64,000 bases of DNA, taken from assembly GCF_017377795.1 (NCBI RefSeq), contig NZ_JAFRDR010000001.1:806001-870000 (forward strand), written 5' to 3'. Origin of the DNA: Williamsia soli. Lineage in GTDB: Bacteria; Actinomycetota; Actinomycetes; Mycobacteriales; Mycobacteriaceae. Position numbers and translations under genes: made by a program. Under the pieces are notes generated by a model. The model was not told the DNA's origin, did no database searches, and saw only the letters and a list, made by a program, of their open reading frames with translations. Of the stretch, positions 48,435-57,974 are shown piece by piece; the stretch's first letter is position 1; the number at the start of each line of letters is the position of its first letter.

Positions 48435-49181
48435 ATGAGCAACGGAACCCTGATCCTGATGCGGCACGGCGAGAGCGCATGGAACGCGTCCAACCAGTTC
48501 ACCGGCTGGGTCGACGTTGCGCTCACCGACAAGGGCAGGGCCGAGGCCGTGCGGGCCGGCGAGCTGCTCGTCGAGCACGACGTTCTGCCCGACGTCCTCT
48601 ACACATCGCTGCTGCGGCGCGCGATCACCACCGCCGAGATCGCGCTGAACGCCGCCGATCGGCACTGGATCCCGGTGGTCCGCGACTGGCGACTCAACGA
48701 GCGCCACTACGGCGCGCTGCAGGGTCTGAACAAGGCGGAGACCAAAGAGAAGTTCGGTGACGAGCAGTTCATGCTGTGGCGCCGCAGCTACGACACCCCG
48801 CCGCCCCCGATCGAAAAGGGTGCCGAGTACAGCCAGGACGCCGACGTCCGCTACGCCGACCTGCCCGAGGTCCCGCTGACCGAATGCCTCAAAGACGTTG
48901 TGGTCCGACTCATCCCGTACTTCGAGGACGCCATTGCCGCGGATCTCAGGGCAGGCAAGACGGTGCTCGTCGCCGCGCACGGCAACTCACTGCGCGCGCT
49001 GGTGAAGTACCTCGACGGCATCTCCGACGACGACATCGCCGGCCTGAACATCCCGACCGGCAATCCGCTGCGGTATGACCTCGACGAGAACCTGAAGCCG
49101 CTGAATCCGGGTGGAGATTACCTCGACCCCGAGGCCGCCAAGGCGGGTGCAGCCGCCGTCGCCGCTCAGGGCGGCAAATAG
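48435..49181 (+). CDS. gpmA: 2,3-bisphosphoglycerate-dependent phosphoglycerate mutase
   Basis: 248 residues. It interconverts 3- and 2-phosphoglycerate in glycolysis. The phosphohistidine is His11 in LMRHGES, and the second catalytic His is in [10 protein letters not shown]. Conserved [12 protein letters not shown] follows. ATG 48435 was chosen over upstream frames because it gives the family N-terminus. It precedes senX3-regX3 as in M. tuberculosis (gpm1), with a small acetyltransferase gene inserted. Confidence 0.95.
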   Translation: MSNGTLILMRHGESAWNASNQFTGWVDVALTDKGRAEAVRAGELLVEHDVLPDVLYTSLLRRAITTAEIALNAADRHWIPVVRDWRLNERHYGALQGLNKAETKEKFGDEQFMLWRRSYDTPPPPIEKGAEYSQDADVRYADLPEVPLTECLKDVVVRLIPYFEDAIAADLRAGKTVLVAAHGNSLRALVKYLDGISDDDIAGLNIPTGNPLRYDLDENLKPLNPGGDYLDPEAAKAGAAAVAAQGGK

Positions 49182-49265
49182 TTCGAAATCACGCGCCCAA
49201 GAGGGCCTAAACGACGGAATCCGCAGCGCTCGCAGCAACCACTGCTGGTCGCCGCAGGTGAGGTC

Positions 49266-49271
49266 TACCCT
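49266..49271 (+). promoter_or_regulatory. -10 hexamer TACCCT (leaderless acetyltransferase gene)
   Basis: TACCCT ends 6 nt before ATG 49278. Confidence 0.35.
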
Positions 49272-49277
49272 GGTTCC

Positions 49278-49613
49278 ATGGCGGGAGAAAACACATCTGG
49301 GACCGGGACCGACACGCGGGATTCCACGATTCGGGTGAGCCATTCACTCGCGCAGGAACGGTACGAGATATTTGTCGGCGACGATTACGTCGGGTATCTC
49401 GACTATGTCAGCGAACCCGAACAGGTGCTGCTGACCCACACCGTGGTGCACAGCCAGTTCACCGGCCACGGATATGCCGCTCACCTGGTCAAATACGTGC
49501 TTGACGACATCGCGCAATCGGGCAAGCAGGTCGTGCCACTGTGCTCCTATGTCGGGTATTTCATCGACAAGAACCCCGAATACGCGGGTATGGCCACCGA
49601 AGTGACCCGCTGA
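49278..49613 (+). CDS. Small GNAT-like N-acetyltransferase (COG2388 type)
   Basis: 111 residues. After a flexible 18-residue N-terminus comes a reduced GNAT domain: YEIFVGDDYVGYLDY, THTVVHSQFTGHGYAAHLVKYVL (acetyl-CoA loop) and VPLCSYVGYFIDKNPEY. The final CSY-containing segment is typical of this short family. The substrate is unknown. Confidence 0.85.
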   Translation: MAGENTSGTGTDTRDSTIRVSHSLAQERYEIFVGDDYVGYLDYVSEPEQVLLTHTVVHSQFTGHGYAAHLVKYVLDDIAQSGKQVVPLCSYVGYFIDKNPEYAGMATEVTR

Positions 49614-49765
49614 GCGACATCGAAAACGGTCACGGTTCGAAACGAATGCGCCACCGGGGCCATTCTGGCGACAATCGGGTGAACAACGTCCCAACTCTGG
49701 CGCGCTGACTTGTTACCGGCACCCGATGCCGAGCATTCTGCATAGGTGTCATGTTCAGCTGCCCG

Positions 49766-49771
49766 TAAGAT
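49766..49771 (+). promoter_or_regulatory. -10 box TAAGAT of senX3-regX3 (leaderless)
   Basis: TAAGAT ends 6 nt before GTG 49778. A single GTTCA half-site (from 49753) might be part of a RegX3 site, but a paired repeat is not clear. Confidence 0.5.
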
Positions 49772-49777
49772 TTGTCT

Positions 49778-51082
49778 GTGACCGCATTTGTTGTCGCGGG
49801 TGTGGCGTTGCTGGCGCTACTGATCGGCGCGACGGCCGGATGGTTCGTCGGCCGTCGCAGAGACCTGTCTGAAACGTTCGAAGCGGCCGAGATCGTCGCG
49901 CCGGCGGTCCCAACAGTTCTGCAGGCGACACCGCCGCCCCAGGCCGCCACCCGCATGACGCGCGCGATGCTGCTCGACCTCATCGTCGAAGGCGGCGAAA
50001 CCGGCGTCGCGGTGGTCGACGACGTACGCGACGTCGTCTTCTACAACGAGCGGGCCGTCCACCTGGGGATGGTCCACGATCACCTGCTCGACGATTCTGT
50101 CTGGGACCATGCCCGCTGCGCCCTGGAGAGCGGCGACAACGGCCGGTTCACGTTCGTGCCGCCGCAGGGCACGGGCGCCTTCGTGTCGACCGGTCGCGCG
50201 CCGGGTCGCAAGATCCAATCGGTGTCCTGCCTGTCCGAGCTGATCGCCGACGGGGACGAGAGCTATGCGGTGATCTACGGGCAGGACGACTCCGAGCACA
50301 TCCGCGTCGAAGAGACCCGCCGCGACTTCGTCGCCAACGTCTCCCATGAGCTGAAGACCCCCGTCGCCGCGATCGGGCTACTGGCCGAGGCGCTGATGGA
50401 GTCGTCCGACGACCCGTACTCGGTGGAGCACTTCGGTGAGCGGGTCCGGATCGAGGCGATGCGCCTGGGCAACATGGTGTCGGAGCTGATCGCGCTGTCC
50501 CGCCTGCAGGGTGCCGAGCGACTGCCGGATCTCGAGGACGTGGAGGTCGACGTCCTGATCGACGAGGTGCTGGACCGGGCCCAGATCAACGCGGAGGCCG
50601 CGGGTATCAAACTCACCACCGACGACGACTCGGGCCTGCACGTCCACGGCGACCACACCCTGCTGCTGACAGCGCTGAACAACCTGGTGGCCAACGCGAT
50701 CGCCTATTCACCCAGCGGGACGGCGGTGTCCATGAGCAGGCGGGTGATCAACGTCGACGGCCGGCCGATGGTGGCGATCGCCGTCACCGACCGCGGCATC
50801 GGCATCGCGCCCCAGCATCAGTTGCGGGTGTTCGAGCGTTTCTTCCGAATCGACAAGGCCCGCTCGCGCGCCACCGGCGGCACCGGCCTGGGACTGGCGA
50901 TCGTCAAGCACGTCGCCAGTAACCACGGCGGTGCCATCGAACTGTGGAGCAAACCCGGAACCGGCTCCACCTTCACCCTCACCATCCCACTCGCCGCGGC
51001 GGCCCGACCGTCGGCCGCCGCAGCCAGAGAATCAGACAAGACCGCAATCGTGGTCCACGAAGAGAGAGAACTGAGCCGTTGA
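49778..51082 (+). CDS. senX3: Sensor histidine kinase SenX3
   Basis: 434 residues from GTG 49778; TTG 49772 overlaps the -10 box. An N-terminal membrane segment (about 3-25) leads to a PAS-like domain (about 65-170). The HisKA domain has phosphoacceptor His190 in VSHELKTPVAAIG, and the ATPase has NNLVANAI, DRGIGIAP and GGTGLGLAIVKH. With RegX3 it senses phosphate limitation in mycobacteria. The stop overlaps the regX3 TTG start. Confidence 0.93.
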   Translation: MTAFVVAGVALLALLIGATAGWFVGRRRDLSETFEAAEIVAPAVPTVLQATPPPQAATRMTRAMLLDLIVEGGETGVAVVDDVRDVVFYNERAVHLGMVHDHLLDDSVWDHARCALESGDNGRFTFVPPQGTGAFVSTGRAPGRKIQSVSCLSELIADGDESYAVIYGQDDSEHIRVEETRRDFVANVSHELKTPVAAIGLLAEALMESSDDPYSVEHFGERVRIEAMRLGNMVSELIALSRLQGAERLPDLEDVEVDVLIDEVLDRAQINAEAAGIKLTTDDDSGLHVHGDHTLLLTALNNLVANAIAYSPSGTAVSMSRRVINVDGRPMVAIAVTDRGIGIAPQHQLRVFERFFRIDKARSRATGGTGLGLAIVKHVASNHGGAIELWSKPGTGSTFTLTIPLAAAARPSAAAARESDKTAIVVHEERELSR

Positions 51083-51768
51083 CACATGTGCTGATCGTCG
51101 AGGACGAAGAATCCTTGGCCGACCCGCTCGCGTTCCTGCTTCGAAAAGAGGGTTTCGAGGCCACGATCGTCACCGACGGCAACTCGGCGCTGCCTGAGTT
51201 CGAGAGGGTGAGCCCGGACATCGTGCTGCTCGACCTGATGTTGCCCGGAGCCTCGGGTACGGAGGTGTGCAAAGCCATTCGGGCCCGTTCGTCGACCCCG
51301 GTGATCATGGTGACCGCGCGCGACAGCGAGATCGACAAGGTCGTCGGACTCGAACTGGGCGCCGACGACTATGTGACCAAACCCTATTCGGCTCGTGAGC
51401 TGATCGCCCGGATCCGGGCGGTGCTCCGCCGCGGTGGTGATGCAGGCGAAGCGATCGATCTCGACGGCGGGCTCATCGAGGCGGGTCCGGTGTCGATGGA
51501 CGTCGAGCGCCACACGGTGTCTGCCAGCGGACAGTCGATCACGTTGCCGCTCAAAGAATTCGATCTCCTCGAATACCTCCTGCGCAACGCGGGGCGGGTG
51601 CTGACCCGGGGGCAGCTCATCGACCGGGTCTGGGGTGCCGACTACGTCGGGGACACCAAAACCCTTGACGTGCATGTGAAGCGGTTGCGGTCGAAGATCG
51701 AATCCGACCCCGGCAACCCCAAGCACCTGGTGACCGTGCGAGGACTCGGCTACAAGTTCGAGCCCTGA
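51079..51768 (+). CDS. regX3: Response regulator RegX3 (phosphate starvation)
   Basis: 229 residues from TTG 51079, giving MTHVLIVEDEESLADPL, which matches the known RegX3 N-terminus. The receiver has acidic residues 8-10, phosphoacceptor Asp52 (LLDLMLPG) and Lys in TKPYS. The C-terminal OmpR winged helix is at about 130-227 (LPLKEFDLLEYL, LDVHVKRLRSKIE). It overlaps senX3 by 4 bp. Confidence 0.95.
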   Translation: MTHVLIVEDEESLADPLAFLLRKEGFEATIVTDGNSALPEFERVSPDIVLLDLMLPGASGTEVCKAIRARSSTPVIMVTARDSEIDKVVGLELGADDYVTKPYSARELIARIRAVLRRGGDAGEAIDLDGGLIEAGPVSMDVERHTVSASGQSITLPLKEFDLLEYLLRNAGRVLTRGQLIDRVWGADYVGDTKTLDVHVKRLRSKIESDPGNPKHLVTVRGLGYKFEP

Positions 51769-51788
51769 ATCTCGCGATCGGGAGCCTC

Positions 51789-51810
51789 GCCCCCAACCGG
51801 GATCGGGGGC
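51789..51810. terminator. Hairpin between convergent regX3 and Rv0495c-like gene
   Basis: Six-base-pair GC stem (GCCCCC / GGGGGC) with a 10-nt loop, plus internal GATC symmetry. No T-run. Confidence 0.4.
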
Positions 51811-51818
51811 AGTAGCGC

Positions 51819-52691
51819 CTAGGCCTCTTCCGGGTGCTGGGTGTACTTGATGTCGCCCTCTTGACGTTTGGTGGCAGCGGCGGTCGCCGGGTGGATCGCG
51901 ATGAGCCCGAGCCCCTGGCGACGTCGGCAGGCCTTCGCGAGTTCCTCGTAGGCGGGCTCGCCGAGCAGCGCGATCAACTCGGGCCGGTAGGACTCCCAGA
52001 CCTGCTTCGCGCCGATGTGTGCGTCGGGGGATCCGGAGCAGTACCACTCGAGGTCGGCGCCGCCGGACCCCCAGCCGCGCCGGTCGAACTCGGTGATGGT
52101 GGTCTTGAGGACCTGCTCGCCGTCGGGCCGTTCGACCCACTGCTGCTCACGTCGCACCGGGAGCTGCCAGCACACCTCGGGTTTGACCTCGAGTGGCTCG
52201 ATACCTTTGCGCAACGCCATCGAGTGCAGGGCGCAGCCCTGACCGCCGGCGAAACCCGGTCGGTTCAGGAAGATGCAGGCACCCTTGTGCTTGCGGGTCT
52301 TGAGCGCGAGCTCACCGTCGAGTTCGTCCTCCTCGAGGTATCCGCGCTTGCCCAATGGGTCTTTGCCCGAACCCTTTTCGTAGAATTGCCAATCATCCGG
52401 CGTCAGCATGGCCACGCCCTTGGCAAGGGTCTTGCGATCATCGGAGTCGGAGAGGTACGCCCCGTGACTGCAACAGCCGTCGTTCTCGCGGCCTTCGATG
52501 ATGCCCTGGCAGGCAGGGGTGCCGAAGACACAGGTCCAGTGCGACAGCAACCAGGTCAGGTCGGCGTTGATGATGTGTTCCGGGTTTTCGGGGTCGGCGA
52601 ACTCATACCACTCGCGCGGAAAGTCCAGAGGAACTTCCGGGGCCGGGTCGATTTTGGAGGCTGCGTGCACAATCACCAACGGTAGACGCAC
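51819..52691 (-). CDS. Conserved Cys-rich protein, Rv0495c-like
   Basis: 290 residues from GTG 52691, although GTG 52670 is also possible. There is no signal peptide. Cys-rich motifs are visible: [40 protein letters not shown] and CWQLPVRR. They suggest a metal-binding site, possibly zinc or Fe-S. The position between regX3 and ppx matches M. tuberculosis Rv0495c, whose function I do not know. Confidence 0.82.
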   Translation of the reverse strand: MRLPLVIVHAASKIDPAPEVPLDFPREWYEFADPENPEHIINADLTWLLSHWTCVFGTPACQGIIEGRENDGCCSHGAYLSDSDDRKTLAKGVAMLTPDDWQFYEKGSGKDPLGKRGYLEEDELDGELALKTRKHKGACIFLNRPGFAGGQGCALHSMALRKGIEPLEVKPEVCWQLPVRREQQWVERPDGEQVLKTTITEFDRRGWGSGGADLEWYCSGSPDAHIGAKQVWESYRPELIALLGEPAYEELAKACRRRQGLGLIAIHPATAAATKRQEGDIKYTQHPEEA

Positions 52692-52697
52692 TAAGTT
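52692..52697 (+). promoter_or_regulatory. -10 box TAAGTT of ppx (leaderless)
   Basis: TAAGTT ends 7 nt before GTG 52705 and lies within the 13-bp gap between two divergent start codons. Confidence 0.45.
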
Positions 52698-52704
52698 GTA
52701 ACCC

Positions 52705-53661
52705 GTGCGTTTAGGAGTGCTTGATGTCGGCAGTAACACAGTCCACCTGTTGGTTGTCGATGCCCACCGGGGCGGTCACCCGACCCCGATGAGTTCGACG
52801 AAGTCGACACTGCGCCTGGCCGAGCAGATCGATGCCGATGGCCGGCTCTCGCAGCGCGGTGCGGATGGACTGATCGAATCGGTGGACGAGTTCACGAAGA
52901 TCGCCTACACCTCGGGTTGCAAGCAGGTCATGGCGTTCGCCACCTCGGCGGTGCGCGACGCTGCGAACTGCGACGAGGTGCTCGAACGCGTCGCCGAGGC
53001 GACCGGGGTGCGGGTCGTCGTGCTCTCCGGGGTCGACGAGGCCCGCCTGACCTCGCTGGCGGTGCGCCGCTGGTACGGGTGGGGGTCTGGCCGGATCGTC
53101 GCCCTCGACATCGGTGGGGGCTCGCTGGAGCTGTCGAACGGCGTCGACGAGGAACCGGACGTCGCGCTGTCGCTGCCGCTGGGAGCGGGCAGGCTCACCA
53201 GGGAGTGGCTCACGGAGGACCCACCTGGCCGGCGGCGCGTTGCAGTACTGCGGGACTGGCTCGATGCCGAGCTCGCGGCGGGCGCCAAAGAACTCATCGC
53301 AGCGGGCTCCCCGGACCTGGCGGTGGGCACGTCCAAGACGTTCCGTTCGCTGGCGCGACTCACCGGCGCGGCCCCTTCCAGCGCAGGACCCCGAGTCAAG
53401 AGGACACTGACCATCAGTGGTTTGAGACAGCTGATCGCGTTCATCTCCCGGATGACTGCAGCGGATCGAGCCGAACTGGAGGGGGTGAGTGTGGACCGCG
53501 CAGGACAGCTGGTGGCGGGCGCACTCGTCGCGGAGGCGAGCATGCGCGCGCTGTCGATCGATACTTTGGAGATATGCCCATGGGCCCTACGCGAAGGTGT
53601 CATTCTGCGCAGACTGGATCTGGAATCCAGCGATACCGAGTTGCCGGCGGGCGAACGCTAA
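52705..53661 (+). CDS. Ppx/GppA family exopolyphosphatase
   Basis: 318 residues, a single actin-like ATPase-fold pair without the extra C-terminal HD domain of E. coli Ppx. Motifs: [14 protein letters not shown] (phosphate 1), [11 protein letters not shown], and [11 protein letters not shown] (phosphate 2). It is predicted to hydrolyse polyphosphate or pppGpp. Position matches M. tuberculosis Rv0496. It starts the ppx to thioesterase run on the plus strand. Confidence 0.9.
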   Translation: MRLGVLDVGSNTVHLLVVDAHRGGHPTPMSSTKSTLRLAEQIDADGRLSQRGADGLIESVDEFTKIAYTSGCKQVMAFATSAVRDAANCDEVLERVAEATGVRVVVLSGVDEARLTSLAVRRWYGWGSGRIVALDIGGGSLELSNGVDEEPDVALSLPLGAGRLTREWLTEDPPGRRRVAVLRDWLDAELAAGAKELIAAGSPDLAVGTSKTFRSLARLTGAAPSSAGPRVKRTLTISGLRQLIAFISRMTAADRAELEGVSVDRAGQLVAGALVAEASMRALSIDTLEICPWALREGVILRRLDLESSDTELPAGER

Positions 53662-53678
53662 GGATGGTGAACTAACTC

Positions 53679-55157
53679 ATGGCCAGAGGATCGGATCCCG
53701 ATTCACGTCCCATCTCGGTTGCCGAGTTGCTGGCGCGCGCCAAAGAGGCCGGTGCAACGGACGTCGTCGACGCTGCGGCCAACTCCCCGGCAGCCACCGG
53801 CCGCCGCCATCGCGGTGGCAAGGACGGCATCTCTGTTGCCGAGCTGACCGGCGAGATCCCGCGCATCGCCGAGCCCAGGACACCGCCGCCCACCCGTGAC
53901 TTCAACTCAGCTGACGTCTCCGAGCGTGCCGGATCCCCGGCGCCCAAGGCGGATGCCGCCGAGACGAAGCCCGCCCCCGCGGTGACGGCTGACTCGGCAG
54001 AGCAGAACCAGACCCCGGCACCCGGGCGGGACGCGGAGCAGGAGCGTGCCGAACCGCAGGTGACGACGCCATCCGCCACTGAGGTCGGCGATCAGCCCTC
54101 GGACTCCGAGACCACAAGTGTCATCTCGTCGGTACAGGCGTATTCGGAGGTCGACGACGAGAACCCGAATCGCGACCGCCAGGACGATCATCGGGTGCTC
54201 AGTGCCGCCGAGCGGGAACGGGAGTTCGAGGCGTACCGCAACTTCGAGGACGTCGACGACGTCGCGCCGGCGCCCGGTGAGCCGAAGAAGAAACGCGGGA
54301 TCCTGGGGTTCGGGCGTAAGAAGGCAGCCCCTGCGCCGCCGGTCCCCGCACCCGCGGAGCCCGCGCCGAAGTACCCGGACGAGACCGATCATGAAGTGAC
54401 GCAGCTCATCCCGACGGTGACGGACTCTGCGCCACCCACGGATTCCGCGTCACCGACCACCAGCCAAGGCTCTGCGGAGCACGGCCCGACGACGCCGGCT
54501 CCGGTCGAGGTGCCCGAGCGGGCTCCGTCGACCCCGCCCGGGGTCGCGCAGGCCGATACGGGCAGATACCTGCGTTTCGACGTCGACGAGGACGCGTCGT
54601 CCCGCGTCGACATCACGAAGCGTGCGAGCGCTGATGGACCGGAATCCGGATCGGCACAGGCGGATGCCCGTGGATTCGGGGCGTTTGCGAGCGCGACCCC
54701 AGCCGCGGCACACCCGGCCCCCGAGGCCCCGGCCGAAGGGTCGTTGTCGGCAGACACTTCGGCCGACGCTGCGAACTCCGGCGGCGATCCGGTGCGGACC
54801 CGGCTGACCGGTTCCGCCGCCGCACAGGACCACCCGCCCGTCGGTGACCTCGCCCACGAGGACGCGGCGCCCGAGGAATCCGCGGACAAGTCACCGTCGA
54901 TCCAGTGGCTGTTGCTCATCGGCCAGGTGCTGGCCGGATTGGCCGTCGGCGTCGCGCTCTTCTGGGGCTTCACCGAATTGTGGCGTTGGAATGTGTATTT
55001 CGCACTGATCCTCGCGGTCGCGGTGATCTTCGGGTTGGTCACCCTGGTGCATGTCGTGCGGCGCAGCCAGGACCTGATCAGCACCCTGCTGGCATTGGGT
55101 GTCGGCTTGCTCGTGACGATCGGTCCGCTGGTGCTGCTGCTCGTCGCCGGAGACTGA
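53679..55157 (+). CDS. Large Pro/Asp-rich membrane protein, Rv0497-like
   Basis: 492 residues. The N-terminus carries two copies of an ISVAEL motif (near residues 12 and 51; ISVAELLARAKEAG and ISVAELTGEIPR). A long, disordered, acidic and Pro/Ala-rich cytoplasmic region follows (about 60-405). Three membrane helices lie at the C-terminus (about 411-432, 438-459 and 466-490). It matches the position of M. tuberculosis Rv0497 but is longer, by expansion of the disordered region. Function unknown. Confidence 0.8.
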   Translation: MARGSDPDSRPISVAELLARAKEAGATDVVDAAANSPAATGRRHRGGKDGISVAELTGEIPRIAEPRTPPPTRDFNSADVSERAGSPAPKADAAETKPAPAVTADSAEQNQTPAPGRDAEQERAEPQVTTPSATEVGDQPSDSETTSVISSVQAYSEVDDENPNRDRQDDHRVLSAAEREREFEAYRNFEDVDDVAPAPGEPKKKRGILGFGRKKAAPAPPVPAPAEPAPKYPDETDHEVTQLIPTVTDSAPPTDSASPTTSQGSAEHGPTTPAPVEVPERAPSTPPGVAQADTGRYLRFDVDEDASSRVDITKRASADGPESGSAQADARGFGAFASATPAAAHPAPEAPAEGSLSADTSADAANSGGDPVRTRLTGSAAAQDHPPVGDLAHEDAAPEESADKSPSIQWLLLIGQVLAGLAVGVALFWGFTELWRWNVYFALILAVAVIFGLVTLVHVVRRSQDLISTLLALGVGLLVTIGPLVLLLVAGD

Positions 55158-55164
55158 GGAGTCG

Positions 55165-56061
55165 GTGTCCGAACAGAGTCCCGACGACTCCGCGGCGACG
55201 TCGCAGGATCGGTCGCTTCGCGGTGAGATAGCAGTCGGGTTGTCGACGGCATCGGTCTACCCGCAGAACACCGAGGCGGCCTTTCAGTACGCCAACGAAC
55301 TCGGCTATGACGGCGTCGAATTGATGGTCTGGGCAGAGCCGGTCAGCCAGGACATCGATCGGGTCGCGATGCTGTCGGACCGTTACCACCTTCCTGTCCT
55401 GTCGGTGCACGCACCGTGTCTGCTGATCTCGCAGGGGATATGGGGGCGCGACCCCATCGCGAAACTGGCGCGGGCGGTGACCGCTGCCGAGGATCTGGGC
55501 GCGGACACGGTGGTCGTTCATCCGCCATTTCGGTGGCAGCGCAGGTACGCGCGTGAGTTCTCGGTGCTCGTCGCGACCCTGGAAGAGGACTCCGACGTCG
55601 CGGTGGCCGTGGAGAACATGTTCCCTATCCGCACCGACCGGTTCTTCGGGAAGTACGAGGGTGCGGCCGACCGGATGCGCAAGCGCGGCGGACCCGGGGC
55701 CGCGGTATCGGCGTACGCCACCTCGTTCGACCCCACCGACGACGGGTATGCCCACTACACCCTCGACATCTCGCATGCTGCGACCTCCGGCGTCGACGTG
55801 CTCGCGATGCTCGACCGGATGGGCGCCGGACTGAGTCACCTGCACCTGACCGACGGGTCGGGGGCGGCCGTCGACGAACATCTGGTCCCCGGTGATGGGT
55901 CGCAGCCGTGTGTGCAAGTGTGTAACCGTCTCGCCGACAGTGATTTCTCTGGTTCGGTTGTGCTGGAAGTCAGCAGCAGCGCGGTCAAAACCAAAGCTGA
56001 AAGACTCGAAATCCTTTCCCGCTCATTGGATTTTGCACGTACACACCTAGAGCGGCCTTGA
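55165..56061 (+). CDS. Sugar phosphate isomerase/epimerase (TIM-barrel, AP endonuclease 2 family)
   Basis: 298 residues from a GTG with GAGGAG about 6 nt upstream. Xylose-isomerase-like TIM barrel with metal-binding positions likely in VVHPPF, VAVENMF, TLDISHAAT, LHLTDG and VVLEVSS. It matches Rv0498. The biochemical role is unknown. Its stop overlaps the TTG of the next gene. Confidence 0.85.
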   Translation: MSEQSPDDSAATSQDRSLRGEIAVGLSTASVYPQNTEAAFQYANELGYDGVELMVWAEPVSQDIDRVAMLSDRYHLPVLSVHAPCLLISQGIWGRDPIAKLARAVTAAEDLGADTVVVHPPFRWQRRYAREFSVLVATLEEDSDVAVAVENMFPIRTDRFFGKYEGAADRMRKRGGPGAAVSAYATSFDPTDDGYAHYTLDISHAATSGVDVLAMLDRMGAGLSHLHLTDGSGAAVDEHLVPGDGSQPCVQVCNRLADSDFSGSVVLEVSSSAVKTKAERLEILSRSLDFARTHLERP

Positions 56062-56930
56062 CTTACAGGAGCACCGGAAACTTGTCTGCGCCCACTCTCG
56101 ACCAACTCAACACGCTGCGGACCGACGGTCCCAGTGGTCCCGATCACATCGAATACACCGCTGTGATCGACCCTGTGTTCACCATCGGGCCGAAGGTTCA
56201 CGGTGGGACCACCCAGATGCTCTCCGCGAAGGCGGCGTTGGCAGGTTTCGTCGCCACAGCCCCCGAGGGCGCACCCCCCGCCACCGGCCTCGCACCGGTG
56301 GCGATCTCCACCAACTACCTCGGCGCCCCTGACCCGGCCGAGATCACCCTCAAGGTGTGGGTCCGCAAGCGCGGCCGGACCGTGTCACTGGTCGACGTCG
56401 AAGTGCACCAGAACGGTCGTAACCTGATCCACTCGACCGTGACCATCGGCACCCTCGACACAGACGGTCACTTCTCGGCGCCCACCCCGTTGACGGCGCT
56501 GCCGATCGAACCCCCGGACGACGTGATCTGGGTCGACCAGAGCCCCATGGGCGACGTCATGCACCTGTCGGCATCGATCGACGTGGCGATCGAGGCCGAC
56601 TCGCTCGCCTTCATCAAGGGGGAGAAGGCCGACCCGGTGTTCCGGATGTGGGCTCGCCCGAAGGAGGGCGTGACCGATGAGCTGTTCGCGGTCCTGAGCG
56701 GCGATCTCAGCGCCCCGGTCGTGATGAACCTGCACCTGTTCGGCTGGGCGCCGACCGTTCAGCTGACGACGTATCTGCGGCGCTTGCCCGCGCCGGGATG
56801 GCTCCGTATCCAGGCTTCCAGTACCGAGGTCGGGCACGGGTGGTTCGAAGAAGATCATCTCGTCATCGACTCCGCGGGCGACGTGATCGTGCAAACCCGG
56901 CAGCTCGCTCTCATACCGGCGTCGGGCTGA
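56058..56930 (+). CDS. Double-hotdog acyl-CoA thioesterase-like protein, Rv0499-like
   Basis: 290 residues from TTG 56058; TTG 56082, preceded by AGGAG at 10 nt, is a good alternative (282 residues). TesB-like double hotdog: N-terminal half KVHGGTTQMLSAKAAL, C-terminal half with LFGWAPTVQLTTYLRR and SSTEVGHGWFEEDHLVIDSAG. The substrate is unknown. Matches Rv0499 by position, upstream of proC. Confidence 0.82.
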   Translation: MTYRSTGNLSAPTLDQLNTLRTDGPSGPDHIEYTAVIDPVFTIGPKVHGGTTQMLSAKAALAGFVATAPEGAPPATGLAPVAISTNYLGAPDPAEITLKVWVRKRGRTVSLVDVEVHQNGRNLIHSTVTIGTLDTDGHFSAPTPLTALPIEPPDDVIWVDQSPMGDVMHLSASIDVAIEADSLAFIKGEKADPVFRMWARPKEGVTDELFAVLSGDLSAPVVMNLHLFGWAPTVQLTTYLRRLPAPGWLRIQASSTEVGHGWFEEDHLVIDSAGDVIVQTRQLALIPASG

Positions 56931-56936
56931 CAAGCA

Positions 56937-56956
56937 CCCGCCGGCATCCCGGCGGG
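56937..56956 (+). terminator. Short GC hairpin before proC
   Basis: CCCGCCGG-CATC-CCGGCGGG, an 8-bp stem and 4-nt loop in the gap before proC. It may terminate or attenuate. Confidence 0.45.
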
Positions 56957-57007
56957 CTGACGACCTCCCCTTGTGAATGACCCGTCCAGAAACGAGAAAG
57001 TGAACTC

Positions 57008-57844
57008 ATGACCCAGCGAATCGCAATCATCGGCGGTGGAAACATCGGGGAGGCATTGCTCGCCGGCCTGATCGGATCCGGCAAACCGACCAAGGACCTG
57101 GTGATCGCGGAGAAGTCGCCGAGCCGAGGCAAGGAGCTCGCCGAGGAGTACGGCGTCCGGGTGACCGACATACCCGACGCCGTCGAGGGCGCCAACATCG
57201 TCGTGTTGGCCATCAAGCCGGGCGACGTGGACGCGGTGCTGGCGGTGATCGCCGACGTCGAGGATGTCGGTGAGGTCGAGCGCCTGACGGTCACCCTCGT
57301 CAGCGGACTGCCCACCGCCAAATACGAGAACACGCTGCCCGCAGGTGCGCCCGTGGTACGGGTGATGCCGAACACGCCCATGCTCGTGGGAGAGGCGATG
57401 AGCGGTGTCACGGCCGGACGTTATGCGACCGAGGAACACGTCGCGACGGTGGTCACGCTGCTCGAGACGGTCGGCAAGGTTGTCGTCGTGCCCGAAAAGC
57501 AGATCGATGCGATCACCGCGCTGTCCGGGTCAGGACCGGCATACCTGTTCCTGGTGGCCGAGGCGATGATCGACGCCGGGGTCTCACTCGGGCTCACGCG
57601 TGCGCTCGCCACCGAGTTGGCAGCGCAGACCGTGCGCGGTGCTGGTGTTCTGCTGACCGACTCGGGACTGTCGCCGGTCGACCTGCGGGCTGCGGTCACC
57701 TCGCCTGCCGGGACGACCGCCGCAGCGCTGCTGGAGATGGAAAAGCACGGCGTGCGGCACGCGGTCGCCGAAGGTGTTCGCGCGAGCGCGGCCAAGAGTG
57801 AGGCGATCGGGCGAGTGGTGTTGTCGGGGATCGAGTCGTCCTAG
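57008..57844 (+). CDS. proC: Pyrroline-5-carboxylate reductase
   Basis: 278 residues. It reduces P5C to proline. The Rossmann fingerprint is IAIIGGGNIGEALLAGL, the conserved NTPMLVGEAMSG follows, and the P5CR signature is in SGSGPAYLF with LRAAVTSPAGTTAAALLEME near the end. GAGAAAG is upstream of the ATG. Confidence 0.95.
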   Translation: MTQRIAIIGGGNIGEALLAGLIGSGKPTKDLVIAEKSPSRGKELAEEYGVRVTDIPDAVEGANIVVLAIKPGDVDAVLAVIADVEDVGEVERLTVTLVSGLPTAKYENTLPAGAPVVRVMPNTPMLVGEAMSGVTAGRYATEEHVATVVTLLETVGKVVVVPEKQIDAITALSGSGPAYLFLVAEAMIDAGVSLGLTRALATELAAQTVRGAGVLLTDSGLSPVDLRAAVTSPAGTTAAALLEMEKHGVRHAVAEGVRASAAKSEAIGRVVLSGIESS

Positions 57845-57849
57845 GCCTC

Positions 57850-57868
57850 GGCCGACCTCTGGTCGGCC
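57850..57868 (+). terminator. proC terminator-like hairpin
   Basis: GGCCGACC-TCT-GGTCGGCC, an 8-bp perfect stem just after the proC stop. Confidence 0.55.
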
Positions 57869-57874
57869 ACTCGT

Positions 57875-57932
57875 CCACCCGTTTTCGCGCCGTCCCCCTG
57901 TCGTAGCCGGTGGGTGGCGCAAAAACGGGTGG
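57875..57932. repeat. 58-bp hairpin element, copy A
   Basis: Inverted repeat with 17-bp arms (57875-57891 and 57916-57932, one mismatch), outer ends CCACCCGTTTT and AAAACGGGTGG. Copy B starts exactly 100 bp later. The 57845-58203 gap holds these two hairpins and no gene that I can support. Confidence 0.85.
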
Positions 57933-57974
57933 GGCAGTGCAGTCCGTGGATGTCGCGCCACCATCCGCCATCAC

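Noticed and set aside
49649-49700. Third copy of the 51-bp palindrome (contains ATTCTGGCGACA)
   Set aside because: The core CCCACCTGGGG and matching right arm are missing; only a short match remains.
49740-49771. RegX3 direct-repeat box upstream of senX3
   Set aside because: Only one GTTCA half-site is clear; the second repeat at proper spacing is not visible.
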